Source: Hyphomicrobium sp.
GTDB taxonomy: Bacteria; Pseudomonadota; Alphaproteobacteria; Rhizobiales; Hyphomicrobiaceae
DNA: 64,000 nucleotides
Assembly (NCBI GenBank): GCA_030148725.1
Contig: JASBSU010000013.1
Span: 1 to 64,000, forward strand
Reading direction: 5' to 3'
The notes under the pieces were generated by a model. It was given only the letters and a program-made list of their open reading frames with translations. It did no database searches and was not told the origin of the DNA. The position numbers were made by a program, and so were the translations under genes. Positions within the stretch are counted from its first letter, which is position 1; each line of letters begins with the position of its first letter. This document shows, piece by piece, positions 9,961 to 18,194 of this stretch.

Positions 9961-10962
9961 ATGGCTGACAAGAAAAAGGCAATCGCCGGACGCTCGGCGA
10001 AGTCTTCGGCTGGTACCGGCAAGAAGGTGGCCCGCGCGCTTCCTGCTGCGAAAAAGCCGGGTCGCCCTGAGGCTAAGCCCGTTGCAGCAAGCAAGACGGT
10101 CGCCAAGAAGCCGGCTGCCAAGGCACATGTGCCTGTAAAGGCAAGCAAGCCTGCAGCCAAGACAGCAGGAACAGCACCGGCCGTCAAGACGGCTGCAAAG
10201 CCCATGCAGCATAAGCCTGTGGTTGGCAAGCCGACGCCTGCGCCGCAGCGCGCCGTGGCTGCCGCAAAGCCGTCTGGTCAGAAGATCACCGCCCCCGTTC
10301 CGCCGCAGCCCCAGCCGCACGCTCAGATGACGCCCAAGGCCGTCGCTGAGAAGGCTGCCGCCGCGCGTCAGCTCATGAACGCTCAGAAGAAGCCGGTCAG
10401 CCAGCGTCATGGCTTCAAGGCCAGCGAGTTCATCGTCTACCCGGCGCACGGCGTCGGCCGCATCGTCGCGATCGAGGAGCAGGAGATCGCCGGCATGGCG
10501 CTCGAACTGTTCGTCATCACGTTCGAGAAAGAGAAGCTCACGCTGCGTGTGCCGACCGGCAAGCTCGCCAGCGTCGGTATGCGCAAGCTCGCCGAGGATG
10601 ACGTCGTCAAGAAGGCGATGGAAATCCTCAAGGGCCGCGCCCGCGTGAAGCGCACCATGTGGAGCCGCCGCGCGCAGGAGTACGTCGCCAAGATCAACTC
10701 CGGTGATCTTGTTGCGATCGCTGAGGTCGTTCGCGATCTCTATCGCTCCGAAGCCCAGCCCGAGCAGTCGTACTCTGAGCGTCAGCTCTACGAGGATGCC
10801 CTCGATCGCATGGCGCGCGAGATCGCAGCCGTCGAGAAGCTCGACGAGCGCGGTGCCGTGCAGCGCATCACTGACATCCTCTCCAAGAGCGCCCGCGGCC
10901 GTCGCCTCGCCTCCGAAGCCGAGGCTGAGGAAGCCGGCGACGCCGAGACCCGCGCTGCCTGA
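9961..10962 (+). CDS. carD: CarD family transcriptional regulator with long basic N-terminal tail
   Basis: CarD/CdnL proteins bind the RNA polymerase beta subunit and stabilise open promoter complexes, notably at rRNA promoters. The CarD domain runs from about residue 150 (FKASEFIVYPAHGVGRI) through the KEKLTLRVPTGK and WSRRAQEYVAKINSGD segments to about residue 310. Residues 1-145 are a Lys/Ala/Pro-rich, histone H1-like low-complexity tail, making the protein 333 residues instead of the usual 160-220. Start ATG 9961 follows a weak purine stretch. A rho-independent terminator follows at 10995-11031. Confidence 0.9.
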   Translation: MADKKKAIAGRSAKSSAGTGKKVARALPAAKKPGRPEAKPVAASKTVAKKPAAKAHVPVKASKPAAKTAGTAPAVKTAAKPMQHKPVVGKPTPAPQRAVAAAKPSGQKITAPVPPQPQPHAQMTPKAVAEKAAAARQLMNAQKKPVSQRHGFKASEFIVYPAHGVGRIVAIEEQEIAGMALELFVITFEKEKLTLRVPTGKLASVGMRKLAEDDVVKKAMEILKGRARVKRTMWSRRAQEYVAKINSGDLVAIAEVVRDLYRSEAQPEQSYSERQLYEDALDRMAREIAAVEKLDERGAVQRITDILSKSARGRRLASEAEAEEAGDAETRAA

Positions 10963-10980
10963 TCGGCACCGCCGACGGGA

Positions 10981-11937
10981 TCAAAGATCGAGAGCGCCCG
11001 GTGCCTCAGGTGCCGGGCGTTCTTCTTTTTCCGGCGCCTCCTGCTCCGTTCGCCCGCTGCTCGTCATCGCATCGGACGGCGGCATCGAGGGCCCTGGCAG
11101 CACGTTCTCCGCCGGCACGATCTGGCTCGGATCTTCGATGTCGATGTACGGGCCGTTGCGATACTGGATCCAACCGCGCACCTCGACGCGCTTGCCTTCC
11201 AGCGCAGCGAGCGTCTGCGCCCAATCAGGATGCGCTTTCAAGAGACGCGTCTCGATCCCGGCCGTGAAGTCGCTGCGCCAGTTGGCGCCGAAGTTCACAT
11301 AGGTGCGCGCCTTGGTGGTCGTGACCTTCGCCACGGTCCCCGCAACGATCTCGTACGAGTTCCGCCGCCGCAGCAAATCCCGCGTCGCGCGCGCCGAGCG
11401 GACTCCATACGCAGCACTCGCCCATAGCCCCGCACCCGCATCACGCGCCGGTCGCTCATGCGCCAGCAGCTCGCGGATGCAGGTATAGCTCCCCGGCAGT
11501 CCGTACGCGCGCGCGTGCCCTCCGGCGAGCATCTCGCCCTGCACCCACACCCGCTCGCCGTTCTGCTCGACGAAGAGATGCGCCAGCGTCCGCCCATAGC
11601 GATCTTCACCGCGCCCCCCGGTGGCGATCGACACCGAGCGCCCGAGCACCAGCGCTTTCAGCGCAGCGATGGCCGCGTCTTCCGGCGGCCACGCTTGTGC
11701 CTGTGGCGTCAGGTCGGGCGACCGCGGCGCGAGCGCGCCGATCAGGCGAACCTCGGTATGATCGTCCAGCAGCACCGTCTCGCTGTCGATCACGCGGACC
11801 ACCGAGCGTGTAGGCCCCCCGTGCAGCGTGCACGTCTCGTCCGCCCCCGGCTGCTGTGCCAGCGAGGTCGGGGCCGAGGTCAGCGCTAGAAATGCGGCCG
11901 CCGAGGCAAGCCGCGCGAATTTGGCCGCACGATGCAT
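10981..11937 (-). CDS. Exported thermonuclease (SNase)-like protein, active site doubtful
   Basis: A 318-residue protein if started at 11937, which gives a signal peptide ending near SAPTSLAQQ; an alternative start is 11964. Residues about 45-170 resemble the staphylococcal-nuclease OB fold (VVRVIDSETVLLDDHTEVRLIG, then EDRYGRTLAHLFV). The acidic motif normally written DTPE after RLxG reads ALAPR here, so the metal-binding acids seem absent and nuclease activity is uncertain. A second OB-like segment (GTVAKVTTTKARTYVNFG, about residues 205-280) follows, then a Pro/Glu-rich tail. The 3' end overlaps the carD terminator on the other strand. Confidence 0.7.
   Translation of the reverse strand: MHRAAKFARLASAAAFLALTSAPTSLAQQPGADETCTLHGGPTRSVVRVIDSETVLLDDHTEVRLIGALAPRSPDLTPQAQAWPPEDAAIAALKALVLGRSVSIATGGRGEDRYGRTLAHLFVEQNGERVWVQGEMLAGGHARAYGLPGSYTCIRELLAHERPARDAGAGLWASAAYGVRSARATRDLLRRRNSYEIVAGTVAKVTTTKARTYVNFGANWRSDFTAGIETRLLKAHPDWAQTLAALEGKRVEVRGWIQYRNGPYIDIEDPSQIVPAENVLPGPSMPPSDAMTSSGRTEQEAPEKEERPAPEAPGALDL
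10995..11031 (+). terminator. Rho-independent terminator of carD
   Basis: CGCCCGG (10995-11001) pairs with CCGGGCG (11013-11019); the inner TGCC/GGTG pairs extend the stem to 11 bp with two G-U pairs, and a TTCTTCTTTTT tract follows. It lies inside the 3' coding end of the convergent SNase-like gene. Confidence 0.75.
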
Positions 11938-11982
11938 GTGGTTTCCCACCGCATGATAGGCCACCGCCCTGACGAAATCTTC

Positions 11983-13500
11983 TCAGAACAGCCACGCAAG
12001 TTGCGGCCCGAGGTGCCAATCCGCGAGGTGCCAATCAGCTTCGGCCATGCCCCCGGACGCGATCGCATGTCCGGCCTCGACGCTGGCCAAATGCAGCAGC
12101 GTATCCGACGCCAATAGCTCCAGCTCCGCGCGCGTCCAAGGCGGTCCCTGATCGAACACGACGCGCTCGATCCCTGCATCGGGTGCCGTGAAAAATCCGC
12201 TGACGAGGATCGACCCGCCCGGCAAGAGCAGCATGAGGTCGCGCTCCCCGAGCCGCGAGACGACGACATCCTCACGCGTCAGGCCGCCGGTGAGAAGGAG
12301 TTCGTCGAAGCCGGCATCGCCGGGCATCTCCAAGACGACGTCGTTGCCGTCGCCCTGCAGGTAGACATAGCCGTCGCCGCCCGGGCCACCGATCAGCACG
12401 TCATCGCCGCCCGCGCCATAGAGCGTGTCGTCCCCTGCCTTCGCATCGATCACCTCGGCGAGCGCCGTGCCGATCAGGCGATCGGGGCCGTCCGCCCCGC
12501 CGGTCGCCTCCCCGATCAGCGCCGGATCGCTGGCGGCGAGCCGGGCGGATAGCCTATCGGAATCGCCAAGTCCCACCCGCGGATGAACGACCCGATTGTC
12601 CTCGAGAAGATCGACGTCCCCGCCGAGCACGATGTGGTCCGTTTTTGCGTTCCACTGCAGCCGCTCGATGGAGAAAAGGTGATCGATGCCATCGCCGCGC
12701 TGAGCGAAGAAGTTGGGAGACTTGTGCGGTATCCAATGGCGGTTGAACGTGATCGTCACGTTGCCGGCGCCGGAGTAGTCGGCGACGTCCGTACCATCGG
12801 CTGCGTATGGGAGTTGCGGTTGCCCGCCATGCAGGATGTTGAAGCCGACCGACCAGCGGAACACGTCGTTGCCCTCCCCGCCGAACAGCTTCTCCGTCTG
12901 TCGCCCCGCCCCGCCGATGAGCAGGTCGTCCCCGCGCCCGCCGAGCAGCGTCGTAAACCCATGCGAGATGCGCATCTCGTCGTTGGCGCCGGTGCCGAGC
13001 AGTGTCGAGGTGCCGGGCGACATGCGCATGCCGTAGGGCAGGCTTTCGGTCGGATCGAGGCCCGAATAGTGGACCAGAGACGCCACGGCCGATGAGGAGT
13101 TGATGGTCGGCGTGGGCGAGCCGGGCAGGCTGAGCGCGATGTAGGGATAGTCCTGCTCTTCGATGTCGCGCGCATAGCTCGACATCGTGTCCCAGGCCTG
13201 CAGCTCCTCGCCGAGATAGGGCAGCGGCCGGCTGCCACGCAGCTCCGGCGTGCCGATCTTGTCAGCCAGTTCGGCACGCGCCGCGAGGTTGGCGACCGAC
13301 AGCGTCGTGCGTCCGTCCGCGCCTTCGATCCCGAGGAACGTTCCCACCTGCGTGGCTTCCCGGACGCCTTCCATGACGTACCAGTCGTCCTGACCCGCAG
13401 CGCTCTCGCCTTGATCGAACACCAGCTGCAGGTGGTCGAAACCGAGATGTCCAAGGCCGAAGGTCTGGATCGGCATCCACTCAATGCGTATCCGTGGCAC
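11983..13500 (-). CDS. RTX-like hemolysin-type calcium-binding protein
   Basis: A 505-residue protein with GTG start at 13500 (GGGGCG about 9 bases upstream). The N-terminal third has no recognised family. RTX nonapeptide-type repeats (GGxGxDxL/I) occur near residues 185-215 (LLGGRGDDLLIGGAG, LFGGEGNDVFRW) and 345-375 (DAKAGDDTLYGAGGDDVLIG), which form calcium-binding beta-rolls. The C-terminal third resembles the hemolysin-associated calcium-binding module (LLLPGGSILVSGFF, IERVVFDQGPPWTRAEL). There is no N-terminal signal peptide, so type I secretion is expected, but no ABC/MFP/TolC genes are nearby. Exported function unknown. Confidence 0.75.
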   Translation of the reverse strand: MPRIRIEWMPIQTFGLGHLGFDHLQLVFDQGESAAGQDDWYVMEGVREATQVGTFLGIEGADGRTTLSVANLAARAELADKIGTPELRGSRPLPYLGEELQAWDTMSSYARDIEEQDYPYIALSLPGSPTPTINSSSAVASLVHYSGLDPTESLPYGMRMSPGTSTLLGTGANDEMRISHGFTTLLGGRGDDLLIGGAGRQTEKLFGGEGNDVFRWSVGFNILHGGQPQLPYAADGTDVADYSGAGNVTITFNRHWIPHKSPNFFAQRGDGIDHLFSIERLQWNAKTDHIVLGGDVDLLEDNRVVHPRVGLGDSDRLSARLAASDPALIGEATGGADGPDRLIGTALAEVIDAKAGDDTLYGAGGDDVLIGGPGGDGYVYLQGDGNDVVLEMPGDAGFDELLLTGGLTREDVVVSRLGERDLMLLLPGGSILVSGFFTAPDAGIERVVFDQGPPWTRAELELLASDTLLHLASVEAGHAIASGGMAEADWHLADWHLGPQLAWLF

Positions 13501-13657
13501 CGTGCGCCCCGCTCATTGCAACCCTGGATTGCAGAATGATGGGCGTACCTAGCATGAGGCTGGAGACGGACGCCATTAACCGTGTTTAGTTAGGCTCCAG
13601 GAAGCCGGCTGCTCGTAGTTTTCTTGCCACGGCGCGCAGCCCCGCATCCGCTCCCTC
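13501..13657 (+). other. Gap preceding a rho-independent terminator; possible small RNA
   Basis: 157 bases between the RTX gene (which points away) and a strong plus-strand terminator. No coding frame with a ribosome binding site is apparent. A weak long-range pairing of GGAG (around 13560) with CTCC (around 13595) is visible. Because a terminator needs a transcript, a short plus-strand RNA starting here is possible; no promoter is clear. Confidence 0.3.
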
Positions 13658-13683
13658 AAGCCCGGCTCCGGCCGGGCTTTTTT
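13658..13683 (+). terminator. Strong rho-independent terminator without an upstream gene
   Basis: AAGCCCGGC (13658-13666), loop TCCG, GCCGGGCTT (13671-13679), running into six T residues. The T-run is on the plus strand only, yet no plus-strand gene lies between the leftward RTX gene and this point. It is 47 bases before tRNA-Arg. Confidence 0.8.
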
Positions 13684-13730
13684 CCGCGCGTTGCCTCGGG
13701 CGGGCGACAGGAGTAGCAACGAGCGATCAA

Positions 13731-13807
13731 GGCCCCGTAGCTCAGCTGGATAGAGCACCAGATTCCTAATCTGGGGGTCACAGGTTCAAATCCTGTCGGG
13801 GTCACCA
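13731..13807 (+). tRNA. tRNA-Arg (anticodon CCU)
   Basis: A 77-base cloverleaf with the CCA end encoded. Acceptor arms GGCCCCG/CGGGGTC pair with one G-U. The anticodon arm CAGAT/ATCTG flanks loop TCCTA with anticodon CCT, reading AGG. The T arm is CAGGTTCAAATCCTG. It serves the rare AGG arginine codon. No duplicated 3' end was seen nearby, so there is no sign of an element integrated here. Confidence 0.96.
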
Positions 13808-13984
13808 CTCGCGCAACGCGCCTGCCGACGCTATGGACCGCAACCGGTCCGCGAACGCCGGCGCCTGAAGTCCGCGGGACCACCGCCTAACCCATTTTAA
13901 ACCTTCCTTATCAACCCGTTATTCAGCTCTGGCCGCCAAACACGCGTATCGGGGCACGATCAGCCTGAACGCGGGAGACGGCAT

Positions 13985-15184
13985 TTGAAGTACATTGCGA
14001 ATAGGCTCGCCGCCTTCACGCGTCAGGAAGACGGCTCCGTCGCCATCATCTTCGGGCTCGCGATCGTGGTGATTTTGGCCGCAGCCGGCATCGCGCTCGA
14101 CTTCGCCCGCGCCGCCCATGCGCGCACCCAGATGCAGCAGGCGCTCGATAGCGCCGTCCTGGCCGGCGTGCGTGCCAAGTCCGACGCCCAGCTCGCAGCC
14201 GCCCAGAAGATATTCGACAACAACTTCTCCAGCGGCTGGGCAAAGAACGTCTCAGTGTCGTTCAACCCTGCCGGTGAGCTCGAGCTCTCAGGCAAGGCGA
14301 CGGGCCAGCTCGATACCACCCTGGCGGCCGTGCTCGGCGTCAAGAAGATGAGTATCGGCGTCAGCTCGCGTGCCAAGGCGATCGGCGGCGGAATCGTCTG
14401 CATCCTCGTTCTGGACAAGGCGGCGTCGCAGGCATTCCTCGTCAACTCCGGACCCGATGTCGACGCGCCCGAATGCGAGCTGCACGTGAAGTCCACCGCC
14501 AGCCCGGCTGCGATTTTCAATTCCGGATCGGATATCGAAACCAAGCGGATCTGCATCGCCGGCAAGAACATCATCGACAATGGCGGCCGGCATCCAAATC
14601 TCGAGAAGGAATGCATCACCGCTGAAGATCCCTTCGCCGGCAAGCTGACCGAGCCCTCTTCGGGTTCGTGCACCTACAGCAACCTGAACTTCAACGGCGG
14701 CAACGTCACCTTGAAGCCGGGCGTCTATTGCGGCTGGGTGAACTTCAACAACAACCCCAACGTCACGTTCAACCCAGGCACCTACGTCATCAAGAACGGC
14801 GGCTGGAACGTGAATGGCGGAACCTGGACGGGCAAGGAGGTCACGTTCTTCTTCGCCGACCAGTCGAAGATCCAGTTCAACAGCGCCGTGTCGGCGACCA
14901 TCTCGGCGCCGACGTTCGGCACCTACAAGGACATCGTCATGTTCGAGAAGGCGGGCCTTTCGCGCTCGCAACTCGTCTTCGACGATTCCCGCGACATGAA
15001 CCTCAAGGGTGTCATGTATCTGCCGAGCCGCGACGTGACCTTCAACTCGGGCTCGCGCCTCAACAACAAGAAGATGACCATCATCGTCAATACGCTGATA
15101 CTCAACGGCACCCGTTGGACCCTCGAGCCGGCCACCGATGACATCATGTCCGGCACCGTGAAAACGGTGCGCCTCATCGAGTGA
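13985..15184 (+). CDS. TadG/TadE-like pilus assembly family protein
   Basis: A 399-residue protein with TTG start at 13985. Residues about 10-60 hold a TadE/G-like N-terminal module (RQEDGSVAIIFGLAIVVILA, then ALDFARAAHARTQMQQALD): one membrane segment followed by the conserved region in which TadG-type minor pilins are anchored. The remainder, expected in the periplasm, has Asn/Gly-rich repeats (FNGGNVTLKPGVYCGWVNFN, FNPGTYVIKNGGW) that look like a beta-helix or polymer-like fold. There are no other tad/cpa genes nearby, so a role in Flp pili is unproven. Confidence 0.75.
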   Translation: MKYIANRLAAFTRQEDGSVAIIFGLAIVVILAAAGIALDFARAAHARTQMQQALDSAVLAGVRAKSDAQLAAAQKIFDNNFSSGWAKNVSVSFNPAGELELSGKATGQLDTTLAAVLGVKKMSIGVSSRAKAIGGGIVCILVLDKAASQAFLVNSGPDVDAPECELHVKSTASPAAIFNSGSDIETKRICIAGKNIIDNGGRHPNLEKECITAEDPFAGKLTEPSSGSCTYSNLNFNGGNVTLKPGVYCGWVNFNNNPNVTFNPGTYVIKNGGWNVNGGTWTGKEVTFFFADQSKIQFNSAVSATISAPTFGTYKDIVMFEKAGLSRSQLVFDDSRDMNLKGVMYLPSRDVTFNSGSRLNNKKMTIIVNTLILNGTRWTLEPATDDIMSGTVKTVRLIE

Positions 15185-15323
15185 CATCCGAGGGGTGGAA
15201 ATCGCCCCACGGCGGCGACATCTTTAGGCTTGATCCTTATCAGAGGCTCGCGCCGCTCGAGCGGTAGAGTCTCACGCCTGCGCACGTGCGCGACCACCAG
15301 CCCAGAATGGAAGAAGGAAAGCC

Positions 15324-15563
15324 ATGTCGAATACCCCGCACACGCTCGCCGAGGAGTTTCCGGACCAGATCGAAGCCATCCATAAGCTGAAGGTCAGCGA
15401 TCCGCACTTTGCGCGCCTTTTGAAGGAATACGACGAGGTGAACGATCAGGTGCACCTGGCGGAGACCAATGTGCAGCCGACCGACCAGTTCGAGGAAGAA
15501 AAGCTCCGTAAGCGTCGCCTTCAGATCAAGGACGCCATCGCCACCGCACTGTCAGCGGCCTGA
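15324..15563 (+). CDS. YdcH family protein (DUF465)
   Basis: A 79-residue helical protein with GAAGGAAA just ahead of the ATG. It matches the DUF465/YdcH family (LKVSDPHFARLLKEYDEVND, then EEEKLRKRRLQIKDAI), predicted to form an antiparallel two-helix hairpin. Function unknown. It is a stand-alone gene followed by a GC-rich stem-loop. Confidence 0.88.
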   Translation: MSNTPHTLAEEFPDQIEAIHKLKVSDPHFARLLKEYDEVNDQVHLAETNVQPTDQFEEEKLRKRRLQIKDAIATALSAA

Positions 15564-15569
15564 ACCGGC

Positions 15570-15607
15570 GCGCGGGGCGGCTTCTCCTGCGCCGGAGCGC
15601 CCCGCGC
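15570..15607 (+). terminator. GC-rich stem-loop after the ydcH-like gene
   Basis: GCGCGGGGCG (15570-15579) and CGCCCCGCGC (15598-15607) form a perfect 10-bp stem around an 18-base loop, 7 bases after the stop codon. No T-run follows, so it may be a weak terminator or an RNA-stabilising hairpin. Confidence 0.45.
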
Positions 15608-15738
15608 CCTCCCCACTGATCGCCGCTCCTGCCCCTTCGATGGGGCCAGATTGAAGCGGGCGAAGGACCATGCTCGCACTGAGCGCCAGACCGCACTAGG
15701 ATCGCCCCGACGGGACAATCCTCAGATTGGAGGCGGGA

Positions 15739-17541
15739 ATGGCGGCGGAAGCTGCAGCAGGCAATCTTGTGCAGGCGGTTGCCTTGCTCGGCTCGACGGT
15801 CGTGGCCGTCACGATATTCAAGCGCCTCGGGCTGGGATCGGTGCTGGGTTACCTCGTTGCCGGCCTGGCGATCGGCCCTTACGGCGTTGGTCTTTTCACG
15901 AACCCCGCTGCCATTCTCCACATCGCCGAGCTCGGCGTCGTCATGCTGCTCTTCGTCATCGGTCTCGAAATGGAGCCGGCGCGATTGTGGGCGCTGCGAA
16001 AGGAAATATTCGGGCTGGGCGTCATGCAAGTCGGCACCTGCGGAGCGCTTCTGACGGGTGTCGGTGTCCTGCTCGGCTTCACCCCCGCCGTCGCGTTCGT
16101 CGCCGGCATGGGCTTCGTTCTGACGTCGACCGCAGTCGTCATTCAGGTGCTCAACGAGCGCGGCGAGATCAGCGCGCCAGCGGGGCGGCGCATCATCTCC
16201 ATCTTGTTGCTCGAAGATCTGGCGATTGTACCGTTGCTCATGGTCGTCGCGCTTCTCGCACCGGCTGGAGCGCTGACGGGCAACGAGCTGCCATACTGGC
16301 AGTCGATCGCCATCGGTTTTGGATCACTGGCGGCGCTCCTCATCGTGGGCCATTGGCTGCTCAATCCGCTGTTTCGCCTGTTGGCCGCCGTGCGTGCGCG
16401 CGAAGTGATGACAGCCGCGGCGCTGCTTGTCGTTCTCGGCTCGGCCATGCTCATGCAGCTCGGCGGTTTGTCGATGGCGATGGGCGCATTCCTTGCCGGT
16501 GTGCTGCTGTCACGCTCGAGCTTTCGACATCAGCTCGAGGCCGACATCGAGCCGTTCCGCGATCTGCTTCTGGGCCTGTTCTTTCTCGGCGTCGGGATGT
16601 CTCTCGACATCGAGCTGATCGCCGAAAACTGGATGCTCATCGTCGCGAGCGTGCTCGCCTACATGACGGTCAAGGCGCTCGGCATTTACATCGTCGCACG
16701 CCTGCTTCGGGCGCCGCACAGCGAGGGGCTCTACCGTGCCGCGCTGATGGCGCAAGGCGGCGAGTTCGCATTCGTGCTGTACGCCGCAGCGACGGGAGCG
16801 GGCGTGCTCGATGAAGCAACCAACGCCGTCTTCACCGCCGCCGTCATCATCTCGATGGCTCTGACGCCGCTGCTCATCATCGCTTTGCGATGGATGCCGA
16901 AAGAGCAGCTGAATTCGATGGACGGCATCGACCGCGCCGAGGGGCTGACCGGAACGGTTCTGCTCGTCGGCTTCGGGCGCGTTGGCCAGGTGATGAGCCA
17001 GCTCATGCTCGCGCGCGGCGTTGAGGTTTCGATCATTGATACCGACGTCGACATGATCCGCGACGCAGAGAGCTTCGGCTTCAAGGTGTATTATGGCGAC
17101 GGGACCCGCCTCGATGTTCTGCGCACGTCTGGCGCCGGACAGGCCAAGGCGATCGCGATCTGCGTCAATAGCCAAGACGCCGTCGATAAGATCGTCGATC
17201 TCTGTAAGGAGGAATTCCCATCCGCCGCGCTGGTGGTGCGCTCGTTCGACCGACAGCATTCGCACAAACTGATTTCCAAAGGCGTCGACCTGCAGGTGCG
17301 CGAAACATTCGAGTCGGCGATGCTGCTCGGCGAACTGGCGTTGAGGCAGATCGGCGTGCCAGCCGAGGAGGCCGCCGAGGTCGCCGCGGACATACGCCGC
17401 CGAGACGCTGAGCGCTTCGAGCTTGAGATCGCCGGCGGTGGGCTCAAAGCGGGGGCCAGCCTGCTGATCGGCAACCGCATGCGGCAGACGCCGCTGACCC
17501 CGCCGAAACGCCCCGCCGAGCCGACCACCCAATCCACGTGA
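15739..17541 (+). CDS. CPA2 monovalent cation:proton antiporter (KefB/KefC type)
   Basis: An inner-membrane potassium or sodium/proton antiporter. Start ATG 15739 has GGAGG 5 bases upstream; a TTG 12 bases earlier is less likely. Residues about 10-380 form the Na/H exchanger domain with some twelve hydrophobic segments (for example LGSVLGYLVAGLAIGPYGVG). A RCK/TrkA-N nucleotide-binding domain follows at about 400-520 (VLLVGFGRVGQVMSQL, then DTDVDM and GDGTRLDVL), which lets NAD(H) or similar ligands gate transport. The C-terminal 60 residues are a charged tail. No KefF/KefG ancillary gene is adjacent, so glutathione gating is not shown. Confidence 0.9.
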   Translation: MAAEAAAGNLVQAVALLGSTVVAVTIFKRLGLGSVLGYLVAGLAIGPYGVGLFTNPAAILHIAELGVVMLLFVIGLEMEPARLWALRKEIFGLGVMQVGTCGALLTGVGVLLGFTPAVAFVAGMGFVLTSTAVVIQVLNERGEISAPAGRRIISILLLEDLAIVPLLMVVALLAPAGALTGNELPYWQSIAIGFGSLAALLIVGHWLLNPLFRLLAAVRAREVMTAAALLVVLGSAMLMQLGGLSMAMGAFLAGVLLSRSSFRHQLEADIEPFRDLLLGLFFLGVGMSLDIELIAENWMLIVASVLAYMTVKALGIYIVARLLRAPHSEGLYRAALMAQGGEFAFVLYAAATGAGVLDEATNAVFTAAVIISMALTPLLIIALRWMPKEQLNSMDGIDRAEGLTGTVLLVGFGRVGQVMSQLMLARGVEVSIIDTDVDMIRDAESFGFKVYYGDGTRLDVLRTSGAGQAKAIAICVNSQDAVDKIVDLCKEEFPSAALVVRSFDRQHSHKLISKGVDLQVRETFESAMLLGELALRQIGVPAEEAAEVAADIRRRDAERFELEIAGGGLKAGASLLIGNRMRQTPLTPPKRPAEPTTQST

Positions 17542-17743
17542 GCCAGCTGCTCAATGCGTCAGCAACTTGATGATTTCCTGTGCCGTTACGGACGGGCGCA
17601 CGCGGGTGACAGCCCATAAATCGGCGCGCGGGCCGGTGGCACGAGACTTGCCAGAACAGAAAAGGTTATTCCTGCAAGGAAATAGCCGCGGCGCGAAAAT
17701 GCGGCTGCCGTTCAGGCTGGCGCGATCCCTTCCCCAGCCTCCG

Positions 17744-17776
17744 CTGGCGCCGGATCCAGGTGGGCTCCGGCGCCAG
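17744..17776. repeat. 11-bp perfect inverted repeat
   Basis: CTGGCGCCGGA (17744-17754) and TCCGGCGCCAG (17766-17776) flank an 11-base spacer between the convergent antiporter gene and the small membrane protein gene. There is no immediate T-run on either strand. It may be a terminator for one or both genes or a dispersed intergenic palindrome. Confidence 0.5.
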
Positions 17777-17804
17777 TATCCCTCTCCAGGGCTGTATCTT
17801 TTGG

Positions 17805-18047
17805 CTAGGGTTGCCCGCGGCGACCCATCAGGCCGGTGATGACCGCGAAGATGATCGCCGCCGGAACGGCGATGACGAGCACGGCGCCAACCGTCAGCGC
17901 CACGCCGATAAAGAGGAAGCCCAGAAGCACGAGCGCGGCGAGCCCGCCGAGCAACGCGCTTGCCGCCAGCAGCATCGCGCGCCATCCCGTCACGACCTGC
18001 GTGCTGCCGTTTCTCTGCAAAATCACGACGGGACGCTCTTCGCTCAT
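17805..18047 (-). CDS. Small membrane protein, unknown
   Basis: An 80-residue protein starting at 18047 (MSEERPVVILQRNG). Two hydrophobic stretches at about residues 24-43 and 45-70 make a likely helical hairpin in the inner membrane, ending GLMGRRGQP. I do not recognise the family. It reads away from the GST gene and toward the antiporter gene. The 263-base gap to the antiporter contains the inverted repeat at 17744 and nothing else convincing. Confidence 0.6.
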   Translation of the reverse strand: MSEERPVVILQRNGSTQVVTGWRAMLLAASALLGGLAALVLLGFLFIGVALTVGAVLVIAVPAAIIFAVITGLMGRRGQP

Positions 18048-18194
18048 TTCGCCGCTCCATGAAGCGCCAGGCACCACTGCGCGATGATGTGATGCTGACC
18101 GGGCCAGCCGACAAGCCGCATGCCTGCTTCTGACGATTGCTCACCGGCCGGTCGAACGCCTAAAAGGCTGTCCGCTGCCTGCAGGATACGCCAC

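Noticed and set aside
13731-13807. tRNA-Arg as an attachment site of an integrated element
   Set aside because: I found no second copy of the tRNA 3' end and no integrase on either side.
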